Source: Micromonospora olivasterospora
GTDB taxonomy: Bacteria > Actinomycetota > Actinomycetes > Mycobacteriales > Micromonosporaceae
Direction: 5' to 3'
DNA length: 64,000 nt
Assembly (NCBI RefSeq): GCF_007830265.1
Contig: NZ_VLKE01000001.1
Location: forward strand, 1,054,001-1,118,000
The position numbers and the translations under genes are program-made. A model generated the notes under the pieces. That model was not told where the DNA came from. It saw only the letters and a program-made list of their open reading frames with translations, and did no database searches. This document shows, piece after piece, positions 27,597 through 36,858 of this stretch. Position 1 is the stretch's first letter. Each line of letters opens with the position of its first letter.

Positions 27597-28090
27597 ATCG
27601 ACCCCATGTCGCCGACATGGGGGCATCCGACCCGCCCGGACCCTGCTATGTCGGCGACATGGCGCCCACCACCACGCCCCAGCCGGCCTCTCCGGGCCGG
27701 TTGACCCATGTCGCCGACATGGGGGCAGCCACGCCCAGCGGACTCCGCCATGTCGGCGACATGGCGCCCACCACCACCCCCGGCCGGCCTCTCCGGGCCG
27801 GTTGACCCATGTCGGCGACATGGGGGCAGCCACGCCCAGCGGACTCCGCCATGTCGGCGACATGGCGCCCACCACCACCCCCGGCCGGCCTCTCCGGGCC
27901 GGTTGACCCATGTCGGCGACATGGGGGCAGCCACGCCCAGCGGACCCCGCCATGTCGGCAACATCGCGCCCACCACCACCCCCGGCCGGCCTCTCCGGGG
28001 CGGTTGACCCCATGTCGGCGACATGGGGGCAGCCACGCCCAGCGGACCCCGCCATGTCGGCGACATCGCGCCCACCACCACCCCCGGCCG
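27597..28090 (+). repeat. 101-bp tandem array of paired palindromes (element copy A, amplified)
   Basis: About five units with a 101-bp period start near 27603, 27705, 27806, 27907 and 28009. Each has two palindromes (CCCATGTCGGCGACATGGG and GCCATGTCGGCGACATGGC or variants) about 44 bp apart, then a CCGGCC...GGCCGG stem. The first unit differs most and resembles the dispersed copies at 10731 and 40989. It starts about 25 bp after the GH20 stop. All frames are open, but only low-complexity peptides result, so I call it non-coding. Confidence 0.92.
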
Positions 28091-28456
28091 AGAGGCCGGT
28101 GGAATGGCCCGCCGCCAACGGTCGTTGCACCACCCCGGGCCCACGCACCCCGGATGCCGGCTCCCCGGCCCGGTGGAATGCCCCGGCCCGGTGGAATGCC
28201 CCGGCCCGGTGGAATGGCCCGCCGCCCCGGCGCGTTACACCCCCGGGATGCGCCCGAGCATCGGGCCGAACCCAACCCCGGGAAGCCGCGACCCGCGGGA
28301 ATCACCCGCCGCCCCCGGGCGTTACACCCCCGGGCCACCCGAGCCAGGCACCATCGCCGGGACCCGAGCCCCTCGCGCTCTTCCCCCTTTCCTTCCGCGC
28401 GGCGCGCCGCCCCCGGCGTGTTGCCGCGCGCCCCCGATCGAAAGGTTCCCCTCATC
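28091..28456. repeat. Repeat-rich leader region before the C39-like protease
   Basis: No gene seen. It contains three 17-18-bp units ending cggtggaatg (about 28158-28215) and direct repeats of cgttacacccccggg near 28234 and 28320. The promoter of the protease gene must lie here, but I cannot define it. Confidence 0.6.
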
Positions 28457-29140
28457 ATGCGTACCGACCTGATCCGCAAGACCGCCCTGACCGTTGCCGG
28501 CATCGCCGCCACCGCCGGCGGCATCGCCGGACCCGCCATCGCCGCCCACGCCGCACCCGCCCACAAGCCCACCCAGGCCACCCAGGCCACCCAGGCCACC
28601 CACACCCAGGCCGACCGCAAACCCGCGGGCGAGCGGGAACTCGACGTCCGCTACCAGGCCCAGCCCAACTTCTACTACTGCGGCCCCGCCGCCACCCGCA
28701 ACGCCCTGTCCGTCCAGGGCAAGAACATCGACGTCGACGCCATGGCCAAGGAAATGGGCACCACCGAGAACGGCACCAACAGCATCAACGACATCACCCC
28801 CGTCCTGAACAAGGAAACCGGCGGCAACGTCTACAAATCCGTCGAGATCCGCGACACCAAGGCCACCGACACGCAGACCGACACCCTCCGCGCCGACATC
28901 GTCCGCACCATCGACAACGGCAAGGCCGTCGTCGCCAACATCGCCGGCACCACCACCGACACCGACGGCACCACCCACTCCTTCGAAGGCGGCCACTACA
29001 TCAGCATCGTCGGCTACCACGACAACGGCCACACCGTCACCATCGCCGACTCCGCCAACCCCGACCAAGCCTCCTACCACCTCACCGTCGACAACCTCGC
29101 CGACTGGATCGCCACCCGCGGCTACAGCACCACCTCCTGA
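28457..29140 (+). CDS. Secreted C39-like (papain-fold) peptidase
   Basis: 227 residues. A Sec signal peptide (MRTDLIRKTALTVAGIAATAG through AAHAAP) is followed by four 9-bp TQA repeats. The peptidase_C39_2 domain has catalytic Cys in FYYCGPAATRNAL, His in GGHYISIVGYH and Asp in TIADSANPD. No ABC exporter or precursor peptide is adjacent, so this is a free secreted enzyme and not a bacteriocin processor. Weak ribosome site (AAAGG) before ATG 28457. Its codons are unusually C-ending even for this genome. Confidence 0.85.
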   Translation: MRTDLIRKTALTVAGIAATAGGIAGPAIAAHAAPAHKPTQATQATQATHTQADRKPAGERELDVRYQAQPNFYYCGPAATRNALSVQGKNIDVDAMAKEMGTTENGTNSINDITPVLNKETGGNVYKSVEIRDTKATDTQTDTLRADIVRTIDNGKAVVANIAGTTTDTDGTTHSFEGGHYISIVGYHDNGHTVTIADSANPDQASYHLTVDNLADWIATRGYSTTS

Positions 29141-29168
29141 CCGCAAACCCGAACCACAGGAGACAACA

Positions 29169-29204
29169 CGAAGGGCCGACCCCCAGCGAGGGGCCGGCCC
29201 TTCG
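29169..29204. terminator. Bidirectional hairpin terminator
   Basis: The stem cgaagggccgacccc pairs with ggggccggcccttcg (one mismatch, short loop). It lies between the convergent C39-like and dusB genes. Confidence 0.8.
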
Positions 29205-29236
29205 ACGTACCCGGGCCGTCGGCGGGGCCGGAGCCG

Positions 29237-30409
29237 TCAGCCGCCGGAGTCGTCGAGCTCGGCGCCCTCGGGGACGGTGTCGTCGTCCCGGCTGGCGAGC
29301 CAGCCGTCGGGGAGGTGAACCTTGCCCGGGGAGTTGGTCCGGCCGCGCGGCTGGCCCAGGGCGGCCACCGGGAACGGCTCGGCCGGGTCGAGCTTGCCGA
29401 GCAGGTCGTCGAGCTGGGCCAGGCTCTCGATCATGGCGAGGGAGCGGCGCAGCTCGCTGCCCACCGGGAACCCCTTCAGGTACCAGGCGACGTGCTTGCG
29501 GAAGTCGGTGCAGCCGTCCCGCTCGCCCCGGGCCGGGTTCCGGGCGCCCGCCGTGAACTGCTCCACGAGCAGCTCGGCGTGCCGGCGCATGGTGGCCGCC
29601 ACCTCGCCGAGGGTGGGCAGCTTCCGCTCGGGCCGGCCGTCGAACGCGGCCTCCAGGTCGGCGAACAGCCATGGCCGGCCCAGGCAGCCACGGCCGACGA
29701 CCACCCCGTCGACGCCGGTGTGCGCCACCATCCGCAGCGCGTCGTCGCCCTCCCAGATGTCGCCGTTGCCGAGCACCGGCACGTCGAGGGCCTGCTTCAG
29801 GTTGGCGATGGCGTCCCAGTCGGCGGTGCCCGAGTAGCGCTGGGCGGCCGTACGCCCGTGCAGGGCGACCGCGGCGACGCCGGCGTCCTGGGCGGCGAGC
29901 CCCGCCTCGACGTACGTCAGGTGGTCGTCGTCGATGCCCTTGCGCATCTTGACCGTGACCGGCACCCCGGCGGGCGACGCGGCGTCCACCGCGGCCTTCA
30001 CCAGCCGGGCGAACAGCCGGCGCCGCCAGGGCAGGGCGGACCCGCCGCCCCGGCGGGTCACCTTCGGCACGGGGCAGCCGAAGTTGAGGTCGATGTGGTC
30101 CGCGAGATCCTTCTCCACCACGATCCGCGCGGCCGCGGCGGTGATCTCCGGGTCGGTGCCGTAGAGCTGGAGGCTGCGCGGCTTCTCCTCCTCGCCGAAG
30201 GCGATCATGCGCAGTGTCTTCGGGTTCCGCTCGACCAGGGCGACAGTCGTGATCATCTCGCACACGTAGATGCCGCCGCCCTGCTCCCGGCAGAGCCGAC
30301 GGAACCCGACGTTGGTGATCCCGGCCATCGGCGCGAGCACCACCGGCGGCCACACCTCGTGCGGCCCGATGGTCAACGGGCGCACTGCGGGCGGGGTCGG
30401 GGCGGTCAC
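29237..30409 (-). CDS. dusB: tRNA-dihydrouridine synthase (DusB/NifR3 family)
   Basis: FMN-dependent reduction of uridine to dihydrouridine in tRNA. 390 residues from GTG 30409. The TIM barrel has VVLAPMAGITNVGFRRLC at the start, catalytic Cys in DLNFGCPVPKV, KMRKG, ALHGRTAAQRYSG and FMN-phosphate site GNGDIW/GVVVGRGCLGRPW. It ends with an acidic tail. It is downstream of glyS on the same strand with 64 bp between. Confidence 0.93.
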   Translation of the reverse strand: MTAPTPPAVRPLTIGPHEVWPPVVLAPMAGITNVGFRRLCREQGGGIYVCEMITTVALVERNPKTLRMIAFGEEEKPRSLQLYGTDPEITAAAARIVVEKDLADHIDLNFGCPVPKVTRRGGGSALPWRRRLFARLVKAAVDAASPAGVPVTVKMRKGIDDDHLTYVEAGLAAQDAGVAAVALHGRTAAQRYSGTADWDAIANLKQALDVPVLGNGDIWEGDDALRMVAHTGVDGVVVGRGCLGRPWLFADLEAAFDGRPERKLPTLGEVAATMRRHAELLVEQFTAGARNPARGERDGCTDFRKHVAWYLKGFPVGSELRRSLAMIESLAQLDDLLGKLDPAEPFPVAALGQPRGRTNSPGKVHLPDGWLASRDDDTVPEGAELDDSGG

Positions 30410-30473
30410 CGGACAAGTGTACGGGGCTCCGACCGGCACGTTCCGCGCGCCGGCCGGAGCCCCTTCACGCAGC

Positions 30474-31853
<1,380 letters not shown>

Positions 31854-32027
31854 GTTTCCTCCTACGCCGGCTGGCGGTCGGCGGGGGCGTGAATTGGATG
31901 GTCCGTTCGGTCCGGGACCCACGGTACGACCGCGGAGGCCCCGAGCCCAGCAGAATACCGGGGGTGGCCTGGCCACCCCCGGCGAGCCTCCGCCGCCCTG
32001 CGACCGGGGGCGGGGCCGGGGCCCGGG

Positions 32028-32602
32028 TCAGCTGACGCCGCAGACCTTCATGGCTCCGGTCTGCCGGTCCGGCGCGAGGGTCACCCGCTGGCTGCCCCGG
32101 CTGCCGCCGCTGAAGGTGACGGCGACGGGCACGGTGAGGTTGTTGGTGTCCACCTCGCCCACCCGGAACGAGTCGACCTGCGGCTCGGCGGAGACCCGCC
32201 GCTCGAACTCAGGCCGGGACTCGCGCCGCCGCGCGTCGTCGCAGAGCGCGTCGTACGACTTGGCGTACTTCCGCTCCACCAGCCCCTCGTAGTAGTCCTG
32301 GGTCACCGCGCGGCCCTGCTCCCGGACGGCCTGCACGTTGCTGACCGCCAGCCCCACCACGGCCGTGCCGCCTCCGCCGCAGCAGAGCAGCACGGCCAGC
32401 GCGCCGACCCCGAGGCCGAGCCAGAGCCGGGCGCGGCCGCCCTCGGTCGGCGGTGCGGCGAACGGCGGGGCCACCCCGGGGCCCGCCGGGGCGGGGGCAC
32501 CGCCGGCTCCGGGGGCGTCGGCGGCACGCCGGGGGCCGGCGGGCCGTCGGGCCCTCCTGCCGCGTGGTACGGGGGTGGACCGGCCGGTCCGGGATCGGTC
32601 AT
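32028..32602 (-). CDS. Pro-rich, single-pass membrane-anchored hypothetical (one frameshift)
   Basis: 191 residues after correction. A disordered Pro/Gly/Ala N-terminus (MTDPGPAGPPPYHAAGG) is followed by one membrane helix (LWLGLGVGALAVLLCC) and an extracytoplasmic DUF4878-like domain with YYEGLVERKYAKSYDALCDDARR. The frame changes once around 32488-32500 in a C/G-rich run; the total becomes a multiple of three with one added base. Alternatively translation could start at the GTG near 32474. Function unknown. Confidence 0.6.
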
Positions 32603-32626
32603 ACGTGCAGGGTAGTGCCCGCCGGT

Positions 32627-32968
32627 TCAGCGGTACGGCCCAGCGGCCCGATCACTGGCCCGCTCGACGACCGCCCCGCCGGGGGCGGCGCTGGCCAGCG
32701 CCTCGTACGCCGACGGCTCGTCGACCGACTCGGCCAGCAGCGGGGTGGCGTGCACCTTAACGTCGAAGCCGCCGAGCGCCCGCCGGTACGTGCCGACCGA
32801 CTCCCACTCGGTGACCAGGCACCAGTGGCGGGGCTCGTCGAGCGCCCGGAGCAGTTCCCCACGCAGGTAGCCGGGGCGGGCGGCGAGCGCCGCGAGGGCG
32901 GCGTGCGCGCGCTCGGTGAAGGCGGGGGCGGCGTCCTCGTCCACCACGAACCGGTTGGTGACCAGCAC
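32627..32968 (-). CDS. Antibiotic-biosynthesis monooxygenase (ABM)-fold protein
   Basis: 113 residues. The dimeric ferredoxin-like ABM domain shows MLVTNRFVVDEDAAPAFTERAHAAL and GYLRGELLRALDEPRHWCLVTEWESVGTYRRAL. Relatives include heme-degrading MhuD/IsdG-type enzymes and quinone monooxygenases; nothing here distinguishes them. GTG start at 32968. It is divergent from the small membrane gene at 32995 with only 26 bp between. Confidence 0.8.
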   Translation of the reverse strand: MLVTNRFVVDEDAAPAFTERAHAALAALAARPGYLRGELLRALDEPRHWCLVTEWESVGTYRRALGGFDVKVHATPLLAESVDEPSAYEALASAAPGGAVVERASDRAAGPYR

Positions 32969-32994
32969 CGGGTCCTCCTCGTAGAGTTTGTGGG

Positions 32995-33252
32995 ATGCAG
33001 CGTACGCAGAGCCCCCTGCTGGGCCGACTGGCCCGGGCGAACCCGACGGCGGTCTTCCTGGTCACCCTGGTGCTGGTGCTGGTGGCGCTGTTCACCCCGG
33101 GCGTGGTCGGCGGGGCGCTGCTGCTGGTGCTCGCCGCCGCCCTGGTGGTGCTGCTCGCGACCACCTGGCCGGTGCAGGCGCCGGCCACCCGGCTGATCCG
33201 GCTGGTCATGCTGACCCTGCTGGTCACGGTGGCGCTGGCGAAGCTGCTCTGA
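32995..33252 (+). CDS. Small two-to-three-helix membrane protein (DUF6703-like)
   Basis: 85 residues, mostly hydrophobic: PTAVFLVTLVLVLVALF, GALLLVLAAALVVLLATTW and LIRLVMLTLLVTVALAKLL. The N-terminal MQRTQSPLLGRLARAN resembles the actinobacterial DUF6703 family. Function unknown. Confidence 0.7.
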   Translation: MQRTQSPLLGRLARANPTAVFLVTLVLVLVALFTPGVVGGALLLVLAAALVVLLATTWPVQAPATRLIRLVMLTLLVTVALAKLL

Positions 33253-33375
33253 CCGGCCGCCCGGGCCGGCGGCGCCGTCCGCGGCGCCGGGCCACGCCCC
33301 CGCGGGCGCGGCGAGCGGCGAGCGGCGAGCGGCGAATCGGTAGCAGACGAGCCCCGCTCATGCAAGCATGCGTTT

Positions 33376-33397
33376 TTGACAATCAATTTCGTTGTCG
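33376..33397. promoter_or_regulatory. Candidate Zur operator upstream of znuA
   Basis: Imperfect palindrome with perfect GACAA / TTGTC arms and an AT-rich 9-nt centre, 16 bp before the znuA start. Its place ahead of a zinc-uptake operon that shares the locus with zur supports a Zur site; the match to known actinobacterial Zur boxes is only partial. Confidence 0.55.
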
Positions 33398-33412
33398 CGG
33401 AGAGTTGACCGC

Positions 33413-34366
33413 ATGACGCTCCGCCCCACCGTACGTGCCCTGGTCGCCGTGACCGCCCTGCTCAGCCTGGGCGGCCTCACCGCCTGCTCGGACGACGGCG
33501 GCGGCGCCGACCCCCAGCGGGTCGACGTGGCCGCCGCCTTCTACCCGCTCCAGTTCGTCGCCGAGCGGGTCGGCGGCGACGCGGTGCGGGTGACCAACCT
33601 GACCAAGCCCGGCGCCGAGCCGCACGACCTGGAGCTGACCCCGGGCCAGGTCGGCGAGGTCAACCAGGCCGAACTGGTCGTCTACCTCAAGGGGTTCCAG
33701 CCGGCGGTCGACGAGGCGGTGGAGCAGGCCGGCGGCGACCGGGCCTTCGACGTGGCCGGGGTACAGCCGCTGCTGGACGTGCACGCCGGCGGCCACGAGC
33801 ACGAGCACGAGGGCGAGGACGAGGCCGGGCATGCCGGGGAGAGCGGCGGCAAGGACCCGCACCTCTGGCTCGACCCGACCCGGCTGGCCACCGTCGCCGA
33901 CCGGCTCGCCGAGCGGCTCGGCGCGGTCGACCCCGACCGGGCCGCCGACTACACCGCCCGGGCCAGGACGCTGCGCGCCGACCTGGAGAAGCTGGACGCC
34001 GAGTTCGCGGCGGGGCTGAAGACCTGCCAGCGCCGGGAGATCGTGGTCAGCCACACCGCGTTCGGCTACCTCACCCAGCGTTACCAACTCGAGCAGGTCG
34101 GCATGACGGGGCTCACCCCGGAGACCGAGCCGTCGCCGCAGCGCCTGGCCGAGGTCGCCCGGGAGGCGCGGGAGCACCAGGCCACCACGATCTTCTTCGA
34201 GACCCTGGTCAGCCCCAAGGTCGCCGAGACCATCGCCGCCCAGGTCGGCGCGCGGACCGCCGTGCTCGACCCCCTCGAGGGACTGTCCGCCGGCAGCGGC
34301 GCGGACTACCTTTCGGTGATGCGTACCAACCTCCAGGCCCTCCGGACGGCGTTGAGCTGCTCGTGA
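33413..34366 (+). CDS. znuA: Zinc ABC transporter substrate-binding lipoprotein
   Basis: Cluster 9 metal-binding protein, 317 residues from ATG 33413. Signal peptide with lipobox LTAC. It has the first metal His in KPGAEPHDLELTP, a His/Glu-rich loop (HAGGHEHEHEGEDEAGHAG) and then KDPHLWLDPTRL, typical for zinc-specific ZnuA. Further ligand regions are VVSHTAFGYLTQRY and DPLEGLS. It overlaps znuC by GTGA. Confidence 0.93.
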   Translation: MTLRPTVRALVAVTALLSLGGLTACSDDGGGADPQRVDVAAAFYPLQFVAERVGGDAVRVTNLTKPGAEPHDLELTPGQVGEVNQAELVVYLKGFQPAVDEAVEQAGGDRAFDVAGVQPLLDVHAGGHEHEHEGEDEAGHAGESGGKDPHLWLDPTRLATVADRLAERLGAVDPDRAADYTARARTLRADLEKLDAEFAAGLKTCQRREIVVSHTAFGYLTQRYQLEQVGMTGLTPETEPSPQRLAEVAREAREHQATTIFFETLVSPKVAETIAAQVGARTAVLDPLEGLSAGSGADYLSVMRTNLQALRTALSCS

Positions 34367-35124
34367 CCGCACCTGTCATCACCGTCACGCACGCGGCGGT
34401 CGGCTACGACGGCCGCCCCGTGCTGCGGGACGTCTCCCTGGCCGTCGACGCCGGTGAGGTGGTCGCCGTGCTCGGCGCCAACGGCTCCGGCAAGTCCACG
34501 CTGATCCGCGCGGTGCTCGGGCTGGTCCCGCTCCACTCCGGCGCGATCTCGCTCTTCGGCACGCCGCTGCGACGGTTCCGGCAGTGGCGGCGCGTCGGGT
34601 ACGTCCCGCAGCGCCTCGGCGCCGGCGGCGGCGTGCCGGCCACCGTCGGCGAGGTGGTGGCCTCCGGCCGGCTGGCCCGCCGGGGCGTGCTCCGCCCGCC
34701 GGGGCGGGCCGACCGGGCGGCGGTGGCCGCCGCGCTCGAAGCGGTCGGGCTGGCCGACCGGGCGCGCGACCCCGTCGCCACCCTCTCCGGCGGCCAGCAG
34801 CAGCGCACCCTGATCGCCCGCGCCCTGGCCGGCGAGCCGGAGCTGCTGGTTCTGGACGAGCCGACCGCCGGGGTCGACGCGGTCAGCCAGGAGGCGTTCG
34901 CCGGGGCGCTGCGCGGCTTCCTCGGCGGCGGCGGGACGGTACTGCTGGTGGCCCACGAGCTGGGGCCGCTGCGCCCGCTGATCAGCCGCGCCGTGGTGGT
35001 GCACGACGGCGGGATCGCACACGACGGCGTGGTGCCCGAACCGGCCGGCCACCACGCCGAGCCCGACCACGACCACGTGCACCCGCACGGACCCGACGAG
35101 CCCGTAGGGCTGTGGAGCAGTTGA
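34363..35124 (+). CDS. znuC: Zinc ABC transporter ATP-binding protein
   Basis: 253 residues. Walker A GANGSGKST, signature LSGGQQQRTLIARAL, Walker B LLVLDEPTAGVDAVS. The C-terminus ends in a His/Asp-rich tail (HHAEPDHDHVHPHGPDE), which may sense or buffer zinc. GTG start at 34363 overlaps the znuA stop; znuB follows after 2 bp. Confidence 0.93.
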   Translation: MTAPVITVTHAAVGYDGRPVLRDVSLAVDAGEVVAVLGANGSGKSTLIRAVLGLVPLHSGAISLFGTPLRRFRQWRRVGYVPQRLGAGGGVPATVGEVVASGRLARRGVLRPPGRADRAAVAAALEAVGLADRARDPVATLSGGQQQRTLIARALAGEPELLVLDEPTAGVDAVSQEAFAGALRGFLGGGGTVLLVAHELGPLRPLISRAVVVHDGGIAHDGVVPEPAGHHAEPDHDHVHPHGPDEPVGLWSS

Positions 35125-35126
35125 GC

Positions 35127-35999
35127 ATGGAGCTTTTCCAGTACCCGTACATGCAGCGGGCGCTGATCGCCGCGCTGGTCATCGGCCTGGCCGCCCCGGC
35201 GCTCGGCATCTACCTGGTGCAGCGCCGACTGGCCCTGATCGGCGACGGGGTCGGGCACGTCGCGCTCACCGGGGTCGGCGCCGGGCTGCTGCTCAACAGC
35301 TCCCCGGTGCTGGTGGCGGTGGTCGTGGCGACGCTCGGCGCGGTCGCCATCGAGCTGGTGCGGGCCCGGGGCCGCACCTCCGGCGACCTCGCGCTGGCGC
35401 TGCTGTTCTACGGCGGGATCGCCGGTGGCGTGATGCTGGTCGGGCTCTCCGACGCCACCAGCGCCAGCCTCAACGCGTACCTGTTCGGGTCGCTGACCAC
35501 CATCTCGCCGCAGGACCTGACGACCATCGTGGTGCTCGGCGCGGCGATCCTGGTCACCATGCTGGCCCTGCGGCCGGCGCTGTTCGCGGTCTGTCACGAC
35601 GAGGAGTACGCCCGGGTCGCCGGCCTGCCGGTACGCGCGCTCAACCTGCTGCTCGCCGTCGGCACCGCGGTGACCGTCACGATCGCCATGCGGGCCGTCG
35701 GGGTGCTGCTGATCAGCGCGCTGATGGTGGTTCCCGTCGCCACGGCCCAGCAGGTCACCCGCGGCTTCCGCGCCACGATGACCGCCGCGATGGCGCTCGG
35801 GCTGTTCGCCGCCGGTACGGGAGTCTGGGTGGCCGCCAACGCCGACACCGCCCCGGGCGCGTCCGTGGTGCTGCTCGCGATCGCCTCGTTCCTCGTCGTC
35901 GCGGTGGCCGCCGCCGGGCGGCGGGCGCTGCGGCGGCGGCGCGCCCGGGCCGGCGCGCCGGCCATCGAGCCGCACGAACACGAGGTGGTGCTGCGTTGA
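35127..35999 (+). CDS. znuB: Zinc ABC transporter permease
   Basis: 290 residues with about eight membrane helices of the ABC-3 family: MQRALIAALVIGLAAPALGIYLVQRRLALIGDG start, SLNAYLFGSL, and RAVGVLLISALMVVPVATAQQ. ATG 35127 (TTG 35121 is an alternative). It ends with a polar tail containing EPHEHE. Confidence 0.92.
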   Translation: MELFQYPYMQRALIAALVIGLAAPALGIYLVQRRLALIGDGVGHVALTGVGAGLLLNSSPVLVAVVVATLGAVAIELVRARGRTSGDLALALLFYGGIAGGVMLVGLSDATSASLNAYLFGSLTTISPQDLTTIVVLGAAILVTMLALRPALFAVCHDEEYARVAGLPVRALNLLLAVGTAVTVTIAMRAVGVLLISALMVVPVATAQQVTRGFRATMTAAMALGLFAAGTGVWVAANADTAPGASVVLLAIASFLVVAVAAAGRRALRRRRARAGAPAIEPHEHEVVLR

Positions 36000-36042
36000 G
36001 CCTGCGCCGGAGCGGGCCGACGGTATTGGTTACCGTTACGGG

Positions 36043-36342
36043 GTGACCGGCGCATCAGGCTACGAGGCGTACGAGGGCGCGGGCGAGCTGCTGCGGGCCC
36101 TCGCGGCCCCCATCCGGCTGGCGATCGTGAGCGAGCTGGCGCAGGGTGAGCGGTGCGTACACGAGCTGGTGGAGAAGCTCGGGGCCGCGCAGCCGCTGGT
36201 GTCCCAGCACCTGCGGGTGCTGCGCGGGGCGGGCGTGGTCCGGGGCTCCCGGCGCGGGCGCGAGATCGCGTACGCACTGGTCGACGAGCATGTCGCGCAC
36301 ATCGTGGCCGACGCGGTCAGCCACGCCGGGGAGGCGCCATGA
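36043..36342 (+). CDS. smtB: ArsR/SmtB-family zinc-sensing repressor
   Basis: 99-residue winged-helix repressor. The DNA-reading helix is AAQPLVSQHLRVLRGAGVV. The C-terminal helix has Asp-Glu-His, ten residues, then His-Ala-Gly-Glu, matching the alpha-5 metal site pattern DxHx10HxxE of SmtB/CzrA/NmtR. No alpha-3 CxC site is present, although a lone Cys occurs in RCVHEL. smtB upstream of zur is the M. tuberculosis Rv2358-Rv2359 order. GTG start at 36043 lies directly behind an AT-richer ttggttaccgttacgg, so the transcript may be almost leaderless. Confidence 0.9.
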   Translation: MTGASGYEAYEGAGELLRALAAPIRLAIVSELAQGERCVHELVEKLGAAQPLVSQHLRVLRGAGVVRGSRRGREIAYALVDEHVAHIVADAVSHAGEAP

Positions 36343-36413
36343 GCGAGCGAATCAGCAGGCTCAGCGCCGTGGTGGCTCACGACGGCGCGCAGCGGAGCGG
36401 AGCGCGGGCATGA
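36339..36413 (+). CDS. 24-codon mini-ORF coupling smtB to zur
   Basis: ATG 36339 overlaps the smtB stop (ATGA), and its TGA 36411-36413 overlaps the zur ATG at 36410 (ATGA). The peptide begins MSERISRLSAVVAHDGAQRS and is basic. It fills the whole gap between the two genes. Function unknown; it probably carries ribosomes between them. Confidence 0.45.
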   Translation: MSERISRLSAVVAHDGAQRSGARA

Positions 36414-36805
36414 GCGAGGGCACGGCCGTCCGCAACACCCGGCAGCGTTCGGCGGTGAGCGCCCTTCTCGCCGAGCTGGAGGGCTTCCACAGCGCGCAGG
36501 ACCTGCACGCCATGCTCCGCGAGCGGGGCGAGCGGGTGGGGCTGACCACCGTCTACCGGACCCTGCAGGGGCTGGCCGACGCGGGCGAGATCGACGTGAT
36601 GCGCCCGGCCGGCGGCGAGCACCTCTACCGGCGGTGCAGCGAGGGCCACCACCACCACCTGGTGTGCCGGGCCTGTGGGCGCACGGTGGAGGTGGCCGGG
36701 CCGGCCGTGGAGACCTGGGCCGAGCGGGTCGCCGCCCGGCACGGCTACTCCGACGTCAGCCACACCCTGGAGATCTTCGGCACCTGCCCGTCCTGCGCCG
36801 GCTGA
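36410..36805 (+). CDS. zur: Fur-family zinc uptake regulator Zur
   Basis: 131 residues. The N-terminal winged helix has RNTRQRSAVSALLAE, FHSAQDLHAML and VGLTTVYRTLQGLADAGEI. The C-terminal dimerisation domain has the metal-site residues EGHHHHLVCRACG and CPSCAG (two CxxC pairs, structural zinc). Its position next to smtB and znuACB identifies it as Zur (FurB) and not the iron regulator. It likely represses znuABC when zinc is sufficient. Confidence 0.93.
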   Translation: MSEGTAVRNTRQRSAVSALLAELEGFHSAQDLHAMLRERGERVGLTTVYRTLQGLADAGEIDVMRPAGGEHLYRRCSEGHHHHLVCRACGRTVEVAGPAVETWAERVAARHGYSDVSHTLEIFGTCPSCAG

Positions 36806-36858
36806 CGTCCCCTGCGGGGGCCGTGCCGGGCGGTCGCGGGCGTGGCAGGCTGTCCGGC

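Noticed and set aside
27603..28090. Possible CRISPR array or repeat-protein gene in the 101-bp array
   Set aside because: Both halves of each unit are conserved, so there are no spacers. The open frames on both strands follow from the GC-rich repeat and encode only low-complexity peptides.
28457..29140. C39-like peptidase as a bacteriocin/lanthipeptide leader peptidase
   Set aside because: No ABC exporter fusion, precursor peptide or modification enzyme nearby; it has its own signal peptide.
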